Positions 9,267 to 18,101 of a stretch of 64,000 nucleotides of DNA are shown here, piece after piece. How positions within the stretch are numbered: the stretch's first letter is position 1; each line of letters opens with the position of its first letter. The translations under genes and the position numbers were made by a program. The DNA comes from Brevibacillus gelatini (GTDB lineage Bacteria > Bacillota > Bacilli > Brevibacillales > Brevibacillaceae): positions 186,001-250,000 of the forward strand of contig NZ_RHHS01000027.1 in the NCBI RefSeq assembly GCF_003710935.1, in the 5' to 3' direction. The notes beneath the pieces were generated by a model. That model was not told the DNA's origin, ran no database searches, and saw only the letters and a program-made list of their open reading frames with translations.

Positions 9267-10802
9267 ATGCGGACCATTGAGATTTTTGATACGACATTAC
9301 GCGATGGGGAGCAGTCTCCGGGCGTCAACATCAGCACGAACGAAAAGGTGGAGATCGCCCTTCAACTGGAAAAGTTGGGAGTAAACAGAATCGAGGCTGG
9401 CTTTGCAGCAGCTTCCCCAGGCGACCAAAAGTCTGTGGCCGAAGTGGCGAAACGGGTGAAAAACTCCACCATCGTAAGTCTCGCGCGTGCCGTCAAAGAC
9501 GACATGGATAAGGCGTACGAAGCGCTGCGCAACGCGCAAAACGCATCCCTCCACGTCTTTCTTGCTACGTCTCCCATCCATCGCCAGTACAAACTGAACA
9601 TGAGCAAGGAGCAAGTCCTTGCTCGTGCGGTGGAGGCCGTTACCTATGCGAAAAAATACTTTTCAGAAGTACAGTTTTCCGCAGAGGATGCGGCACGGAC
9701 AGAGATTGACTTTTTGGCAGAGGTAGTGGCAGCGGTCATCAAGGCAGGGGCGACAACCGTGAACATTCCGGACACGGTCGGCTACATGACGCCGTACCAG
9801 TACGGCAACATTTTCCGCGAACTGAAAAAGCGCGTGCCAGAGACAGAAGGCATCCGCCTGAGCTGTCATTGCCACGATGACCTGGGCATGGCCGTGGCGA
9901 ACAGCCTGGCTGCGGTGGAAGCCGGAGCTACACAGGTAGAGGGCACCATCAACGGGATCGGCGAACGCGCAGGCAACGCCGCGCTGGAAGAAGTGGCGCT
10001 CGCCCTGGAGACACGCAAAGACTACTACCAGGCGACAACGAGGCTGAATCTGAAAGAAATCGCGCGGACCAGCCAGCTCGTGAGCCGCTTGACAGGGATG
10101 ATCGTGCCGGGCAACAAAGCGATTGTAGGCGCAAACGCTTTTGCCCACGAATCCGGTATTCACCAGGATGGCGTCTTGAAGGAAGTCACCACCTACGAAA
10201 TCATTCGTCCGGAATCGGTCGGCTTCAAGTCGAACAAACTGGTTCTCGGCAAGCACTCTGGCCGCCACGCGTTCAAGGAAAAGCTGGTGGAACTGGGCTA
10301 CCACCTCGACCAGGACGAAGTCAACACAGCCTTTGCCGCATTCAAGGCACTGTGCGACAAGAAAAAAGAAATTACGGACGACGACATTCTTGCCCTGATC
10401 GATACCAAAATGGTTCGCGGCGCAGAAGCGTTCCAGCTCGAATCGGTGCAGCTCGCCTACGGCAACATTTCCGTGCCGACAGCAAGCGTCCGGTTGAAGC
10501 GCGCTGACGGCTCAGTCGTCGAGGAAGCAGCGATTGGTAACGGTTCTGTCGATGCGATCTACAAGGCGATTGACCGCGCGACAGGGGAAGAAGTAACCTT
10601 GATCGACTACAAAATTCTCTCGGTCACGCACGGACAGGACGCGCTTGGCGAAGTGTTCGTCCGCCTGCAGCAAGGTGAGCTGAACGTTACGGGTCGCGGT
10701 GTCAGCACAGACGTGCTGGAAGCGAGCGCGATTGCCTATGTGCGCGCCGTCAACAAAATTTTGGAGCGTCGCGGGGAATCCGTGCCAGTCGCCGTAAACT
10801 AG
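9267..10802 (+). CDS. leuA: 2-isopropylmalate synthase
   Basis: Condenses acetyl-CoA with 2-oxoisovalerate, committing carbon to leucine. The 511-residue protein has the TIM-barrel motifs [16 protein letters not shown] (start), [23 protein letters not shown] (metal-binding histidines) and [14 protein letters not shown], followed by the LeuA dimer domain that binds leucine for feedback inhibition (last 120 residues, ending with the G-rich [12 protein letters not shown]). ATG 9267 follows GGAGGTGAC. It lies 56 bases after ilvC in the same direction with no terminator between. Confidence 0.96.
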   Translation: MRTIEIFDTTLRDGEQSPGVNISTNEKVEIALQLEKLGVNRIEAGFAAASPGDQKSVAEVAKRVKNSTIVSLARAVKDDMDKAYEALRNAQNASLHVFLATSPIHRQYKLNMSKEQVLARAVEAVTYAKKYFSEVQFSAEDAARTEIDFLAEVVAAVIKAGATTVNIPDTVGYMTPYQYGNIFRELKKRVPETEGIRLSCHCHDDLGMAVANSLAAVEAGATQVEGTINGIGERAGNAALEEVALALETRKDYYQATTRLNLKEIARTSQLVSRLTGMIVPGNKAIVGANAFAHESGIHQDGVLKEVTTYEIIRPESVGFKSNKLVLGKHSGRHAFKEKLVELGYHLDQDEVNTAFAAFKALCDKKKEITDDDILALIDTKMVRGAEAFQLESVQLAYGNISVPTASVRLKRADGSVVEEAAIGNGSVDAIYKAIDRATGEEVTLIDYKILSVTHGQDALGEVFVRLQQGELNVTGRGVSTDVLEASAIAYVRAVNKILERRGESVPVAVN

Positions 10803-10880
10803 AGTCAAGTCATATTGGATAGGAAAAAAGGAACCGATAAGGAACGAAAACCATTACAGTAAAGAAAAGCGGGATAAACA

Positions 10881-11975
10881 ATGAAGAAAAACTATCGCAT
10901 CGCTGTTCTTCCTGGTGACGGTATCGGACCGGAGATCATGCAGGAAGCAGTCAAAGTTCTTCAGCTTGTCGGAGAACGCGAAGGCGTCACCTTTACGTGC
11001 GAGGAAGGCCGGATCGGCGGAATCGCCATCGACACAGACGGAACTCCGCTGCCGGAGGCAACCGTCAAACTGGCAAAGCAAGCCGACGCGGTGCTGCTTG
11101 GTGCAGTCGGCGGGCCGAAGTGGGATCAAAATCCGGGGCATCTTCGCCCGGAGACAGGTCTTTTGGGGATTCGCAAGGAGCTTGGGCTGTTTGCCAACAT
11201 CCGCCCGGCGACGATGCACAGCTCGCTCGTCGAAGCTTCCACGCTCAAGCCGGAAGTGGTTTCCGGCGTAGATTTGATCGTAGTGCGCGAGCTGACCGGA
11301 GGCATTTACTTCGGGGAGAAAAAGCGCTACGACGGTCCAAACGGCGAAGTAGCCGAAGACCTGTGCATTTACAATGAAGCAGAAATCGAGCGGATTATTC
11401 GCGTAGGCTTTGAGATCGCTCGCAAACGCAAGAAGCGTCTCGTATCGGTCGACAAGGCGAACGTGCTGGAAAGCTCTCGCCTCTGGCGCAAGGTAGCAGA
11501 GCGGGTAGCCACCGACTATCCGGATGTCGAGCTGTCCCACCAGTTGGTCGACTCGTGCGCGATGCAACTGGTGCGCGCTCCGAAGCAGTTTGACGTCATC
11601 GTGACGGAAAACATGTTCGGCGACATTTTGAGCGACCAGGCCGCCATGCTGACAGGCTCCATCGGCATGCTTGCCTCGGCAAGTCTGGCAGCGGGAAGCT
11701 TTGGACTGTACGAACCGGTACACGGCTCCGCTCCTGACATCGCTGGAAAAGGCATTGCCAATCCGCTCGCAACCATCCTCTCGGTTGCGATGATGCTCCG
11801 TCTCTCGCTCGACATGGATGAGGCTGCGGCAGCAGTAGAAAACGCCGTCTGGTCCGTCCTCGAAGCGGGGCACCGCACAGGCGATATTGCAAGAGATCCG
11901 AGTAAAGCGATTGGCACAGTGGAAATGGGCCAACTCGTGCGCGACGAGCTGTCCAAACAATGGCAGCCAAAGTAA
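10881..11975 (+). CDS. leuB: 3-isopropylmalate dehydrogenase
   Basis: NAD-dependent oxidative decarboxylation of 3-isopropylmalate in leucine synthesis. The 364-residue protein has the usual length and the motifs [24 protein letters not shown], the substrate/metal region [26 protein letters not shown] and [18 protein letters not shown]. It is the last gene of the operon: a strong bidirectional terminator follows 13 bases after the stop, and the expected leuC and leuD are absent from the window, so isopropylmalate isomerase must be encoded elsewhere. Confidence 0.96.
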   Translation: MKKNYRIAVLPGDGIGPEIMQEAVKVLQLVGEREGVTFTCEEGRIGGIAIDTDGTPLPEATVKLAKQADAVLLGAVGGPKWDQNPGHLRPETGLLGIRKELGLFANIRPATMHSSLVEASTLKPEVVSGVDLIVVRELTGGIYFGEKKRYDGPNGEVAEDLCIYNEAEIERIIRVGFEIARKRKKRLVSVDKANVLESSRLWRKVAERVATDYPDVELSHQLVDSCAMQLVRAPKQFDVIVTENMFGDILSDQAAMLTGSIGMLASASLAAGSFGLYEPVHGSAPDIAGKGIANPLATILSVAMMLRLSLDMDEAAAAVENAVWSVLEAGHRTGDIARDPSKAIGTVEMGQLVRDELSKQWQPK

Positions 11976-11987
11976 AAAAACGCAAAA

Positions 11988-12031
11988 AAGACCCTGCCGC
12001 AGCGTCCAGATGGACAGCGGCAGGGTCTTTG
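11988..12031. terminator. Bidirectional terminator after leuB
   Basis: AAGACCCTGCCGC (11988-12000) pairs with GCGGCAGGGTCTT (12018-12030). T-runs on both strands (TTT on plus, AAAAAA giving a U-run on minus) suggest it serves leuB and the converging MocR-type gene. Confidence 0.85.
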
Positions 12032-12076
12032 CGCGTTCAGCTGATGGTGGCTGGTGACGCTCCCATTTTGACAAGC

Positions 12077-12116
12077 GAAAATACGCCCGCTGCTTTTTCG
12101 TGGCATACGGGCGTAT
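12077..12116 (-). terminator. Terminator of the MocR-type gene
   Basis: On the minus strand ATACGCCCG (12116-12108) pairs with CGGGCGTAT (12089-12081), followed by TTTTCG. It begins 20 bases after the stop of the minus-strand gene. Confidence 0.7.
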
Positions 12117-12135
12117 CGTCTGTTTCCCGAAAATA

Positions 12136-13578
12136 TTACCGCAAGAGCGCGACTCCCAAGCGATGCAGCCAATGCTTCAACTCCCGTTCCTCCATCGGGG
12201 CGAGCGGGAAGCGCACAGCCGGACGGCGCTTCGTGTCGGCAGGCTCGTCGGCGACGCGGAACGCATGGCCGCAGGTCAGTTCCAGGCCTTCTTCGCGCAG
12301 GATGGTGACGACCCGTTCTTCCAGCTCGGTCGCGTTGGCTGTCGGTTTGCCCCATTCGATCCACGTATTGAGCCCGCCTGTGATCGGATACATGCGGGCG
12401 TGGGCGGGAAGAGCCTGTTGCTTTTCCTTCCACAGCCGCAAAAAACGGGATTGGAACAAGGTGCGGCGGTCTGCCAAATACACCTCGGAAAACCACGGAT
12501 CGTCGAGCAGCCGCACCGCAGCTTCGACGACCAGCAAGGATGGCTCTGCGCCTGTCATCGAGACAATCTGGCGGTAGCGCTCCAGCTCCTCTTCGGTAAA
12601 ATCGGAAGGCAGCATCAGCACGCCTAGCTGAAGATCGCGGGCCAACGTTTTCGACAGCGAGTGCAGGTAGTACACTTCGACACGGCTTTTTTGCTGCAAA
12701 GCCATCTCGTAGAGCGGCTTGCTCGGCTCCTCGAACCAGAGGTCGCCGTAGTGGTCGTTTTCCACGATGCGCACGCTGTGGCGTTCGGCCCAGGCGAGCA
12801 GCTCTTCCTTGCGCTTCAGCGAGTAGCTGATGCCTGTCGGGAAGTGGTAGTGCGGATTGATTAACAGCCAGTTGGCCGGGTAGTGCTCCTGTTCGGTATC
12901 GAGCGCTTCGATGCTGACCCCTTCTTCGTCCAGGCGGATCGGGCGAACGGTGATTCCGCACTGGCTGAGCAGACGCAAAAAGACGGGGTAGCTGTATTCC
13001 TCCACGTAGACAACATCGCGCGGATTCATGACGCGCTGCGCGAGAAAGGCGAAGCCGCTGGTGCTGCGGTTGAACAGCAGTACGCGCTCGGGCGAATGCG
13101 GCAAGCCGCGCCGATGCAGGTGATCGGCGAATACTTTGGCGGCCTGTGCCCGTCTGACTTTTTTTTGCGCGGAAGGTTCATCCAGAACAGTCAGGCTCTC
13201 GTAAAAAGCGCCGCGCAGCCGCTTGACCAGCTCTTCGCCAGGACGGGGCGAGGAGTCAGCCAGCGAGGCAATCGGGATGTCGGTCAAGGGCAGGCGGCTT
13301 TCCAGACGCGCTTCCTTTGCCAGCGTCGTCAGGTAGTAGCCTTTGCCGTGTACGGCTTCCAGCCAGCCTTCCAGCGCGAGATGATCGTACGCTTTTTTTA
13401 CGGTTTCCAGCGAACAGCCGCTGACGGTTTTCATGTCCCGCAGCGAGATCAATTGTTGTCCGTCTACAAGAAAGGCCCCGCGCAGAATAGCCGTTTTCAG
13501 TTGGTCGGCTAGCTGCACATAAATCGGCGTGTGGGATTGCTTGTGAAAATGAAACGAAAAAAATGGGCGTTCTGCCAT
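12136..13578 (-). CDS. MocR/PdxR-family regulator (GntR wHTH plus aminotransferase domain)
   Basis: 480 residues. Residues 15-85 form a GntR-type winged helix (TPIYVQLADQLKTAILRGAF, then SGCSLETVKKAYDHLALEGWLEAVHGKGYYL). Residues 115-480 are a class I aminotransferase fold in which NPHYHFPTG (241-249), ENDHYGD (273-279) and the PLP lysine K310 in HSLSK are retained, so it probably binds PLP as an effector. Family members control PLP, GABA, taurine or transporter genes. The neighbours do not reveal a target; the divergent moaB is not a known MocR target. A TATAAT lies on the minus strand at 13626-13621. Confidence 0.88.
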   Translation of the reverse strand: MAERPFFSFHFHKQSHTPIYVQLADQLKTAILRGAFLVDGQQLISLRDMKTVSGCSLETVKKAYDHLALEGWLEAVHGKGYYLTTLAKEARLESRLPLTDIPIASLADSSPRPGEELVKRLRGAFYESLTVLDEPSAQKKVRRAQAAKVFADHLHRRGLPHSPERVLLFNRSTSGFAFLAQRVMNPRDVVYVEEYSYPVFLRLLSQCGITVRPIRLDEEGVSIEALDTEQEHYPANWLLINPHYHFPTGISYSLKRKEELLAWAERHSVRIVENDHYGDLWFEEPSKPLYEMALQQKSRVEVYYLHSLSKTLARDLQLGVLMLPSDFTEEELERYRQIVSMTGAEPSLLVVEAAVRLLDDPWFSEVYLADRRTLFQSRFLRLWKEKQQALPAHARMYPITGGLNTWIEWGKPTANATELEERVVTILREEGLELTCGHAFRVADEPADTKRRPAVRFPLAPMEERELKHWLHRLGVALLR

Positions 13579-13756
13579 CCGGGTACGCCTCCTTGTCTGT
13601 CAAAAATAACTGTCACCAGCATTATATCGAAAACAGCGTCGCATGGGGTAGAAGAAGTGAAGAAATCGTTGCAAAAGGGCGGTTGGCAAGACCTGTGCCG
13701 CGAGAAAATGGTAGAATGAGAGAAACAAGCGAGCAGAAAAAGAGGGAGATCACGCT

Positions 13757-14263
13757 ATGAGCACACAGGAGCACAAGGCGCTGTCGCCAAAGCAGGTGAC
13801 GTGCATGGTCATTACCGTTTCCGATACGCGAACCGAAGAGACGGACAAGAGCGGACAATTAATGAAGCAACTGTTAACTGAGGCAGGGCATTGCGTCGCC
13901 CTCTACCGAATCGTCAAGGACGAGCCTGCCGAAGTGACGGCCGCGATTGAAGCGGGAATCGCACACCCAGAGGTGCAAGTCATCCTGCTCAACGGCGGGA
14001 CGGGCATTTCGCCGCGTGACAACACCTTCGAAGCGGTCTCCGGTTTATTGGAAAAGGAACTGCCCGGCTTCGGCGAGCTGTTTCGGATGCTGAGCTATAC
14101 AGAGGATATTGGCTCGGCCGCCATGCTCAGCCGTGCTGTTGCGGGCACCAGAGGGGGAAAAATGATTTTTTCCACGCCTGGCTCGACAGGGGCGGTCAAG
14201 CTGGCGATGAATCGGCTGATCGTACCGGAGCTGGGCCATGTCGTGCGCGAATTGAATCGCTGA
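13757..14263 (+). CDS. moaB: Molybdenum cofactor biosynthesis protein MoaB/MogA family
   Basis: 168-residue protein of the molybdopterin adenylyltransferase fold, acting in molybdenum cofactor maturation. The family motifs are VITVSDTRTEETDKSGQ (residues 18-34), LLNGGTGISPRDNTFEA with the phosphate-binding GGTG, and FSTPGSTGAVKLAMNRLI near the end. ATG 13757 follows GAGGGAGATC. Its length and SDTRTEETDKSG fit MoaB rather than MogA; Firmicutes commonly rely on MoaB for adenylylation. Not linked to other Moco genes, moaA being 13 kb away. Confidence 0.9.
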   Translation: MSTQEHKALSPKQVTCMVITVSDTRTEETDKSGQLMKQLLTEAGHCVALYRIVKDEPAEVTAAIEAGIAHPEVQVILLNGGTGISPRDNTFEAVSGLLEKELPGFGELFRMLSYTEDIGSAAMLSRAVAGTRGGKMIFSTPGSTGAVKLAMNRLIVPELGHVVRELNR

Positions 14264-14402
14264 GCCTGGGCGGGGACGGATTTGCCGTGCTCGGGCCTCG
14301 TATGGTACTGTTACGAAAGGAAATTGCCCGGCTGGGCGTCCAACCATCGCCTGCCTGATGTTTTTTCGCCGCCGGAATTGTGCAAGGAGAGTAGACCCAT
14401 CC

Positions 14403-16181
14403 ATGAAGATTGTACTATCGACTTTAAATGCCAAGTTTATCCACTCCTCGCTGGCTTTGCGTTATTTGCGCAGCTACGCCCAGGAAGCTTTTCCGGGCAT
14501 CGAGCTGGTGGAGTATACGATTAACGATGTGACGCTGAACATCGTGGCAGACATTTACAAGCGACAGCCCGACATCGTCGCTTTTTCCTGTTATATCTGG
14601 AACATTCGCGAGACGCTCGATGTGATCCGCAATCTGAAAAAAGTATGCCCGGACGTCGCGGTCATTCTCGGCGGGCCGGAAGTGACCTACGACGCGGACG
14701 AGTGGATGAAAAAGCATCCGGAGATTGACGTGATCGCCATCGGAGAAGGGGAGCAGACTTTTCTGGAATTGCTGCAAGCCTATCAGGAGGCGAAAGCGGC
14801 GGGCACGCCTCCTCGCCTGCGGGATGTTGCGGGAATCGCCTATCGCGACGACGGGCACGTCCGCTTTTCGGCGCCGCGAGCCCAGATTGAAGACCTGGAT
14901 ACGATTCCGTCGCCCTATGCGGATCATCTCGACGAGCTGAACAACCGCGTCGTCTATTTCGAGGCATCCCGGGGATGTCCGTTCAAATGTCAATACTGTC
15001 TGTCTTCGATTGAAGACGGGGTGCGCTATTTCAGCCTGGAGCGGGTCAAGGAAGACTTGCTGCGGCTGATCCGGCACGGGATCAAAACGATTAAATTTGT
15101 GGACCGCACGTTCAATATCAATAAAAAGTATGCGATGGAAATATTCCAGTTCCTCATCGACAACCACAACGGAACGGTGTTTCAATTCGAGATTACGGCT
15201 GATATTTTGCGGGCGGACGTACTGGACTTTTTGACCGAAAACGCACCGCCAGGTATTTTCCGCTTCGAAATCGGCGTCCAGTCGACCAACGATGAGACGA
15301 ACCGCCTCGTGCAGCGGATTCAACGCTTCGACCGCCTGGCCCGGACCGTGACGCAGATCAAGGAGTCGGGCAAAATCGACCAGCATCTGGACTTGATTGC
15401 AGGCTTGCCGGAGGAAGACTACCAGTCGTTCCGCAAGACATTCAACGACGTATTCGCCCTGCGCCCGGAGGAATTGCAGCTCGGCTTTTTGAAAATGCTG
15501 CGCGGAACCGGCGTGCGTGCGCGTGCGGCCAACCACGGCTACGTGTTCATGGATGAAGCGCCGTACGAGATTTTGGGCAACAACGTCCTCTCGTTTGCGG
15601 ACATGCAAAAAATCAAGCGGGTGGAAGACGTTCTGGAAAAATATTGGAACGCGCACCGGATGGACTATACGCTGGAGTGGCTCTTGGCGAACCAGTTTGC
15701 GACGCCGTTTGATTTTTTCCAGGCGTTTGGCGACTATTGGGAAGAGCAGGGCTGGAGCCGCATCGGCCATCAGCTGGAAGATTTGTTTTTGCGCCTGCAA
15801 GCCTTTTTGCAGCACGAAAACGTGGCAGGGCTTGGGCATGTGCAGAGCCTGATGAAGTTCGATTACTTGCGCAACCAGAAGCATCGCCCGCGCAAGCTGT
15901 GGTGGGAGGACGTCCTGGACAAGGAGACGATGCAGAAGACGTACGCCGCCATCTACGAACAGCGCGACCGGTTGCGCGAAGACTTTGCCGCGCATGCCGC
16001 GCTGGAAAAAGACTACTTCAAGCACACGGTAACGGCCAAGGTGACGTTTGACATTGAGACGTGGCTGAAAACTGGGGAAGTCGTCGAGGGCGATTTTACG
16101 CTGGTCGTGTACTATCCGTACAAGAAGGAAGACAGGAACGATTTTGCCGTCGTGAATCAAAAGGCCCATGCTGTCGGCTGA
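14403..16181 (+). CDS. B12-binding-domain radical SAM protein, DUF4080 type
   Basis: 592 residues. An N-terminal cobalamin-binding-like domain (about residues 1-135, with VILGGPEVTYDA and GEGEQTFLELL) precedes a radical SAM domain with C192, C196 and C199 in SRGCPFKCQYC and later KTIKFVDRTFNIN. The C-terminal part resembles the DUF4080 extension of these proteins. Members catalyse methyl transfer or rearrangement; the substrate of this subgroup is unknown to me. ATG 14403 is chosen because AAGGAGAG precedes it and MKIVLSTLNAKFIHSSLALR is the conserved start; an in-frame ATG at 14358 is unsupported. Confidence 0.85.
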   Translation: MKIVLSTLNAKFIHSSLALRYLRSYAQEAFPGIELVEYTINDVTLNIVADIYKRQPDIVAFSCYIWNIRETLDVIRNLKKVCPDVAVILGGPEVTYDADEWMKKHPEIDVIAIGEGEQTFLELLQAYQEAKAAGTPPRLRDVAGIAYRDDGHVRFSAPRAQIEDLDTIPSPYADHLDELNNRVVYFEASRGCPFKCQYCLSSIEDGVRYFSLERVKEDLLRLIRHGIKTIKFVDRTFNINKKYAMEIFQFLIDNHNGTVFQFEITADILRADVLDFLTENAPPGIFRFEIGVQSTNDETNRLVQRIQRFDRLARTVTQIKESGKIDQHLDLIAGLPEEDYQSFRKTFNDVFALRPEELQLGFLKMLRGTGVRARAANHGYVFMDEAPYEILGNNVLSFADMQKIKRVEDVLEKYWNAHRMDYTLEWLLANQFATPFDFFQAFGDYWEEQGWSRIGHQLEDLFLRLQAFLQHENVAGLGHVQSLMKFDYLRNQKHRPRKLWWEDVLDKETMQKTYAAIYEQRDRLREDFAAHAALEKDYFKHTVTAKVTFDIETWLKTGEVVEGDFTLVVYYPYKKEDRNDFAVVNQKAHAVG

Positions 16182-16232
16182 TCGCGGGGGAAGCGAAGCA
16201 GCATGAGTTTTCACAGGGAAGGAGGGAGCCTG

Positions 16233-16733
16233 ATGACGTGTGCCTTTACGACAGCGGCTGTCCGCTTGCTTGCGAGCCATGCGGATGCGAAGAACGCCGG
16301 GCCGATGGAACGGTACATGAAAAATCAGTTCCCTTTTTTGGGGATCAAGGCTCCGCTGCGCCGCGAGCTGTCCAGGCAGTTGTTTTCGTGGTGGGATACG
16401 GTCGACTATCTCGCCGCGCATACAATCGGTGCACTTTTTTCCCGCTCCCCCGAGTTGATCCGCCCGAACACGACAGCCTGGGTCAAAGGCGACAACATCT
16501 GGCTCGCGCGGACGGCGCTCCTGTTTCAGCTTTCCTACAAGTCCAGGACAGATCAGGAACTGCTTTTCGCCTTGATTGAGTCCTGTGCGGCTTCCAGGGA
16601 GTTTTTTATTGCAAAAGCAATCGGCTGGGCATTGCGGGAGTATGCCAAGACAGAACCGGAAGCAGTGCGTGACTTTGTGGAGACTGCGCTCGCCAACCTG
16701 AGCAGGCGGGAAGCGCTTAAACATCTTGGTTGA
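16233..16733 (+). CDS. AlkD-like DNA alkylation repair protein with internal deletion
   Basis: 166 residues, while AlkD-type glycosylases have about 230. Residues 20-50 (NAGPMERYMKNQFPFLGIKAPLRREL) match the family N-terminus and residues 52-166 match its second half (SWWDTVD, GDNIWLARTALLFQLSYK, FFIAKAIGWALREYAKTEPEAV, LSRREALKHL). The stretch normally between them, about 55 residues with the ELWDLPEREFQYAAL-type helices, is missing without any frameshift. The active-site Trp/Asp of the WWDxVD motif (W54, D58) and W132 remain. It is either a decayed gene or a functional short variant. ATG 16233 follows AAGGAGGG. Confidence 0.8.
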   Translation: MTCAFTTAAVRLLASHADAKNAGPMERYMKNQFPFLGIKAPLRRELSRQLFSWWDTVDYLAAHTIGALFSRSPELIRPNTTAWVKGDNIWLARTALLFQLSYKSRTDQELLFALIESCAASREFFIAKAIGWALREYAKTEPEAVRDFVETALANLSRREALKHLG

Positions 16734-16913
16734 TGGCGTACTGTTTTTGTCCGTGATTTCTTCGCTTGATAAAAACGGTTCATCTATTGCAAAATAGACA
16801 AGTAGCTTTTTACAGGGGAGTACGTATTAACCAAGGGATATATATTGTACGAGAGCCGCTGCCAGCCTGTGCAAGGTGTTGCCGCCAGTGGCGAAGATAG
16901 GGGATTTTGCCTC

Positions 16914-17531
16914 ATGGAAATCAACCTGCTGATGTCAATCATAGAGCAATACGGCTACGCCGCGATTTTTTTCCTGCTCTGGCTGGGGATCGTCGGCTTG
17001 CCCATTCCCGATGAGCTGGTCGTGGCGACTGGAGGCTTTCTCGCCTCGATTGGCCTTATGGACCCGTTCTGCTCGTTTTTGGCGGGGTACATGGGCGTTG
17101 CGTCTGGATTGACCATCGGTTTTTTGTTGGGAAAATATTTCGGAAGGCCGATTCTGCAATGGCTGTCCAAAAGCGAAAAGATGCGGCATGCCGTCGAGCG
17201 GTCCACGGGACTTTTGGAAAAATACGGGACGACTGCTTTGTGCATCAGCTATCTTTTCCCCGTTGTCCGCCACATCGTTCCGTATTTGGTGGCGCTTGGG
17301 GGGATGACGTACCGCCGCTATGCGCTGCTTTCGTATCCGATCGGGCTTGTCTGGACCATCGTTTTTTACTGTCTGGGCTATGTTTTCGGAAACAACGTAG
17401 AGGCGATTATCAAGCTGATTCGCCATTACGGATTATACGCCCTGTTGGTCATCGTGGCCGCGCTGGCTGCCTGGCTGATCGTGCGCAAGTTCATCACCAA
17501 CAATCGGGCGTTTCGGACAAAAGGAGAGTAA
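16914..17531 (+). CDS. DedA-family membrane protein
   Basis: 205 residues with four to five hydrophobic segments. DedA/VTT-domain proteins are inner-membrane proteins linked to lipid flipping and membrane homeostasis. The family features GIVGLPIPDELVVATGGFLAS (re-entrant acidic region), G-X-X-G-rich LGKYFG, and SYLFPVVRHIVPYLVALGGMTYRRYALLSYPIG with the conserved F-P-X-X-R are all present. ATG 16914 has AGGGGA 10 bases upstream; a TTG at 16845 would add 23 non-conserved residues. It is followed 4 bases later by the DUF1294 gene, so the two are probably co-transcribed. Confidence 0.85.
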   Translation: MEINLLMSIIEQYGYAAIFFLLWLGIVGLPIPDELVVATGGFLASIGLMDPFCSFLAGYMGVASGLTIGFLLGKYFGRPILQWLSKSEKMRHAVERSTGLLEKYGTTALCISYLFPVVRHIVPYLVALGGMTYRRYALLSYPIGLVWTIVFYCLGYVFGNNVEAIIKLIRHYGLYALLVIVAALAAWLIVRKFITNNRAFRTKGE

Positions 17532-17535
17532 GCTT

Positions 17536-17895
17536 GTGAGAAATGAGCACGTGGCAACCCACAGGCGCAATCGCAATCTGGTGCTTTCGGCAGGATGGCT
17601 CCTCGTCCTTGCAGGGTATTTCAGCTCCGAGATGTTCGTCGTGGCTGCGGGCGCCCTCGTTTTGAACAGCTATGCCTGGTTTTTGATGCAGGCGGACAAG
17701 CGTCTGGCGAAGAGGAAAAGCTGGCGGATTCCCGAAGCCAGCCTTCTTTTGACCGCTTTTCTCGGCGGCGGAGCGGGGGCATTGGCCGGGATGCTGATCC
17801 ATCGTCACAAGACCCGGCATGCCTCCTTTTTGTTTTTGGTCCCACTGTTTTGTCTATTGCAAATGGCGCTAGTCATTTGGCTCGGCCGACAATAA
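17536..17895 (+). CDS. DUF1294-type small membrane protein
   Basis: 119 residues with about four hydrophobic segments. NSYAWFLMQADKRLAKRKSWRIPEASLLLTAFLGGGAGALAGMLIHRHKTRHASF is the characteristic DUF1294 core (DK-A-K...R-E..L...LGG..GA..GM...RHKT). Function is unknown. GTG 17536 is used with AAGGAG at 17520-17525. It follows the DedA gene by 4 bases and is closed by a terminator. Confidence 0.8.
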   Translation: MRNEHVATHRRNRNLVLSAGWLLVLAGYFSSEMFVVAAGALVLNSYAWFLMQADKRLAKRKSWRIPEASLLLTAFLGGGAGALAGMLIHRHKTRHASFLFLVPLFCLLQMALVIWLGRQ

Positions 17896-17899
17896 AAGG

Positions 17900-17939
17900 A
17901 AGAATCTCGTGAGCAGCGACGGCGCGAGATTCTTTTTTT
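17900..17939 (+). terminator. Terminator after dedA-DUF1294
   Basis: AGAATCTCG (17901-17909) pairs with CGAGATTCT (17925-17933), followed by TTTTTTT. Confidence 0.85.
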
Positions 17940-17992
17940 GTTTGGCTTGCAGGGAAAAAAGCAATTATTATCAGAAAAGTCCAAAATGTGTG

Positions 17993-18021
17993 TTGGATCG
18001 TGATGGAATCAGACCTATAAT
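17993..18021 (+). promoter_or_regulatory. Sigma-A promoter of kynU
   Basis: TTGGAT at 17993-17998 and a consensus TATAAT at 18016-18021, spacer 17, about 80 bases before the kynU start. Confidence 0.7.
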
Positions 18022-18101
18022 GAATGAAGAAAAGGAATCACCATTACCGAATGCTGTTCGATTTTCGCAAATCAATCAACGGAAAGTTCAAGGAGGTTAC
18101 G

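Noticed and set aside
14424-16724. A 766-codon open frame on the minus strand over the radical SAM gene.
   Set aside because: Opposite-strand shadow; the plus-strand gene has the conserved CXXXCXXC and a ribosome site.
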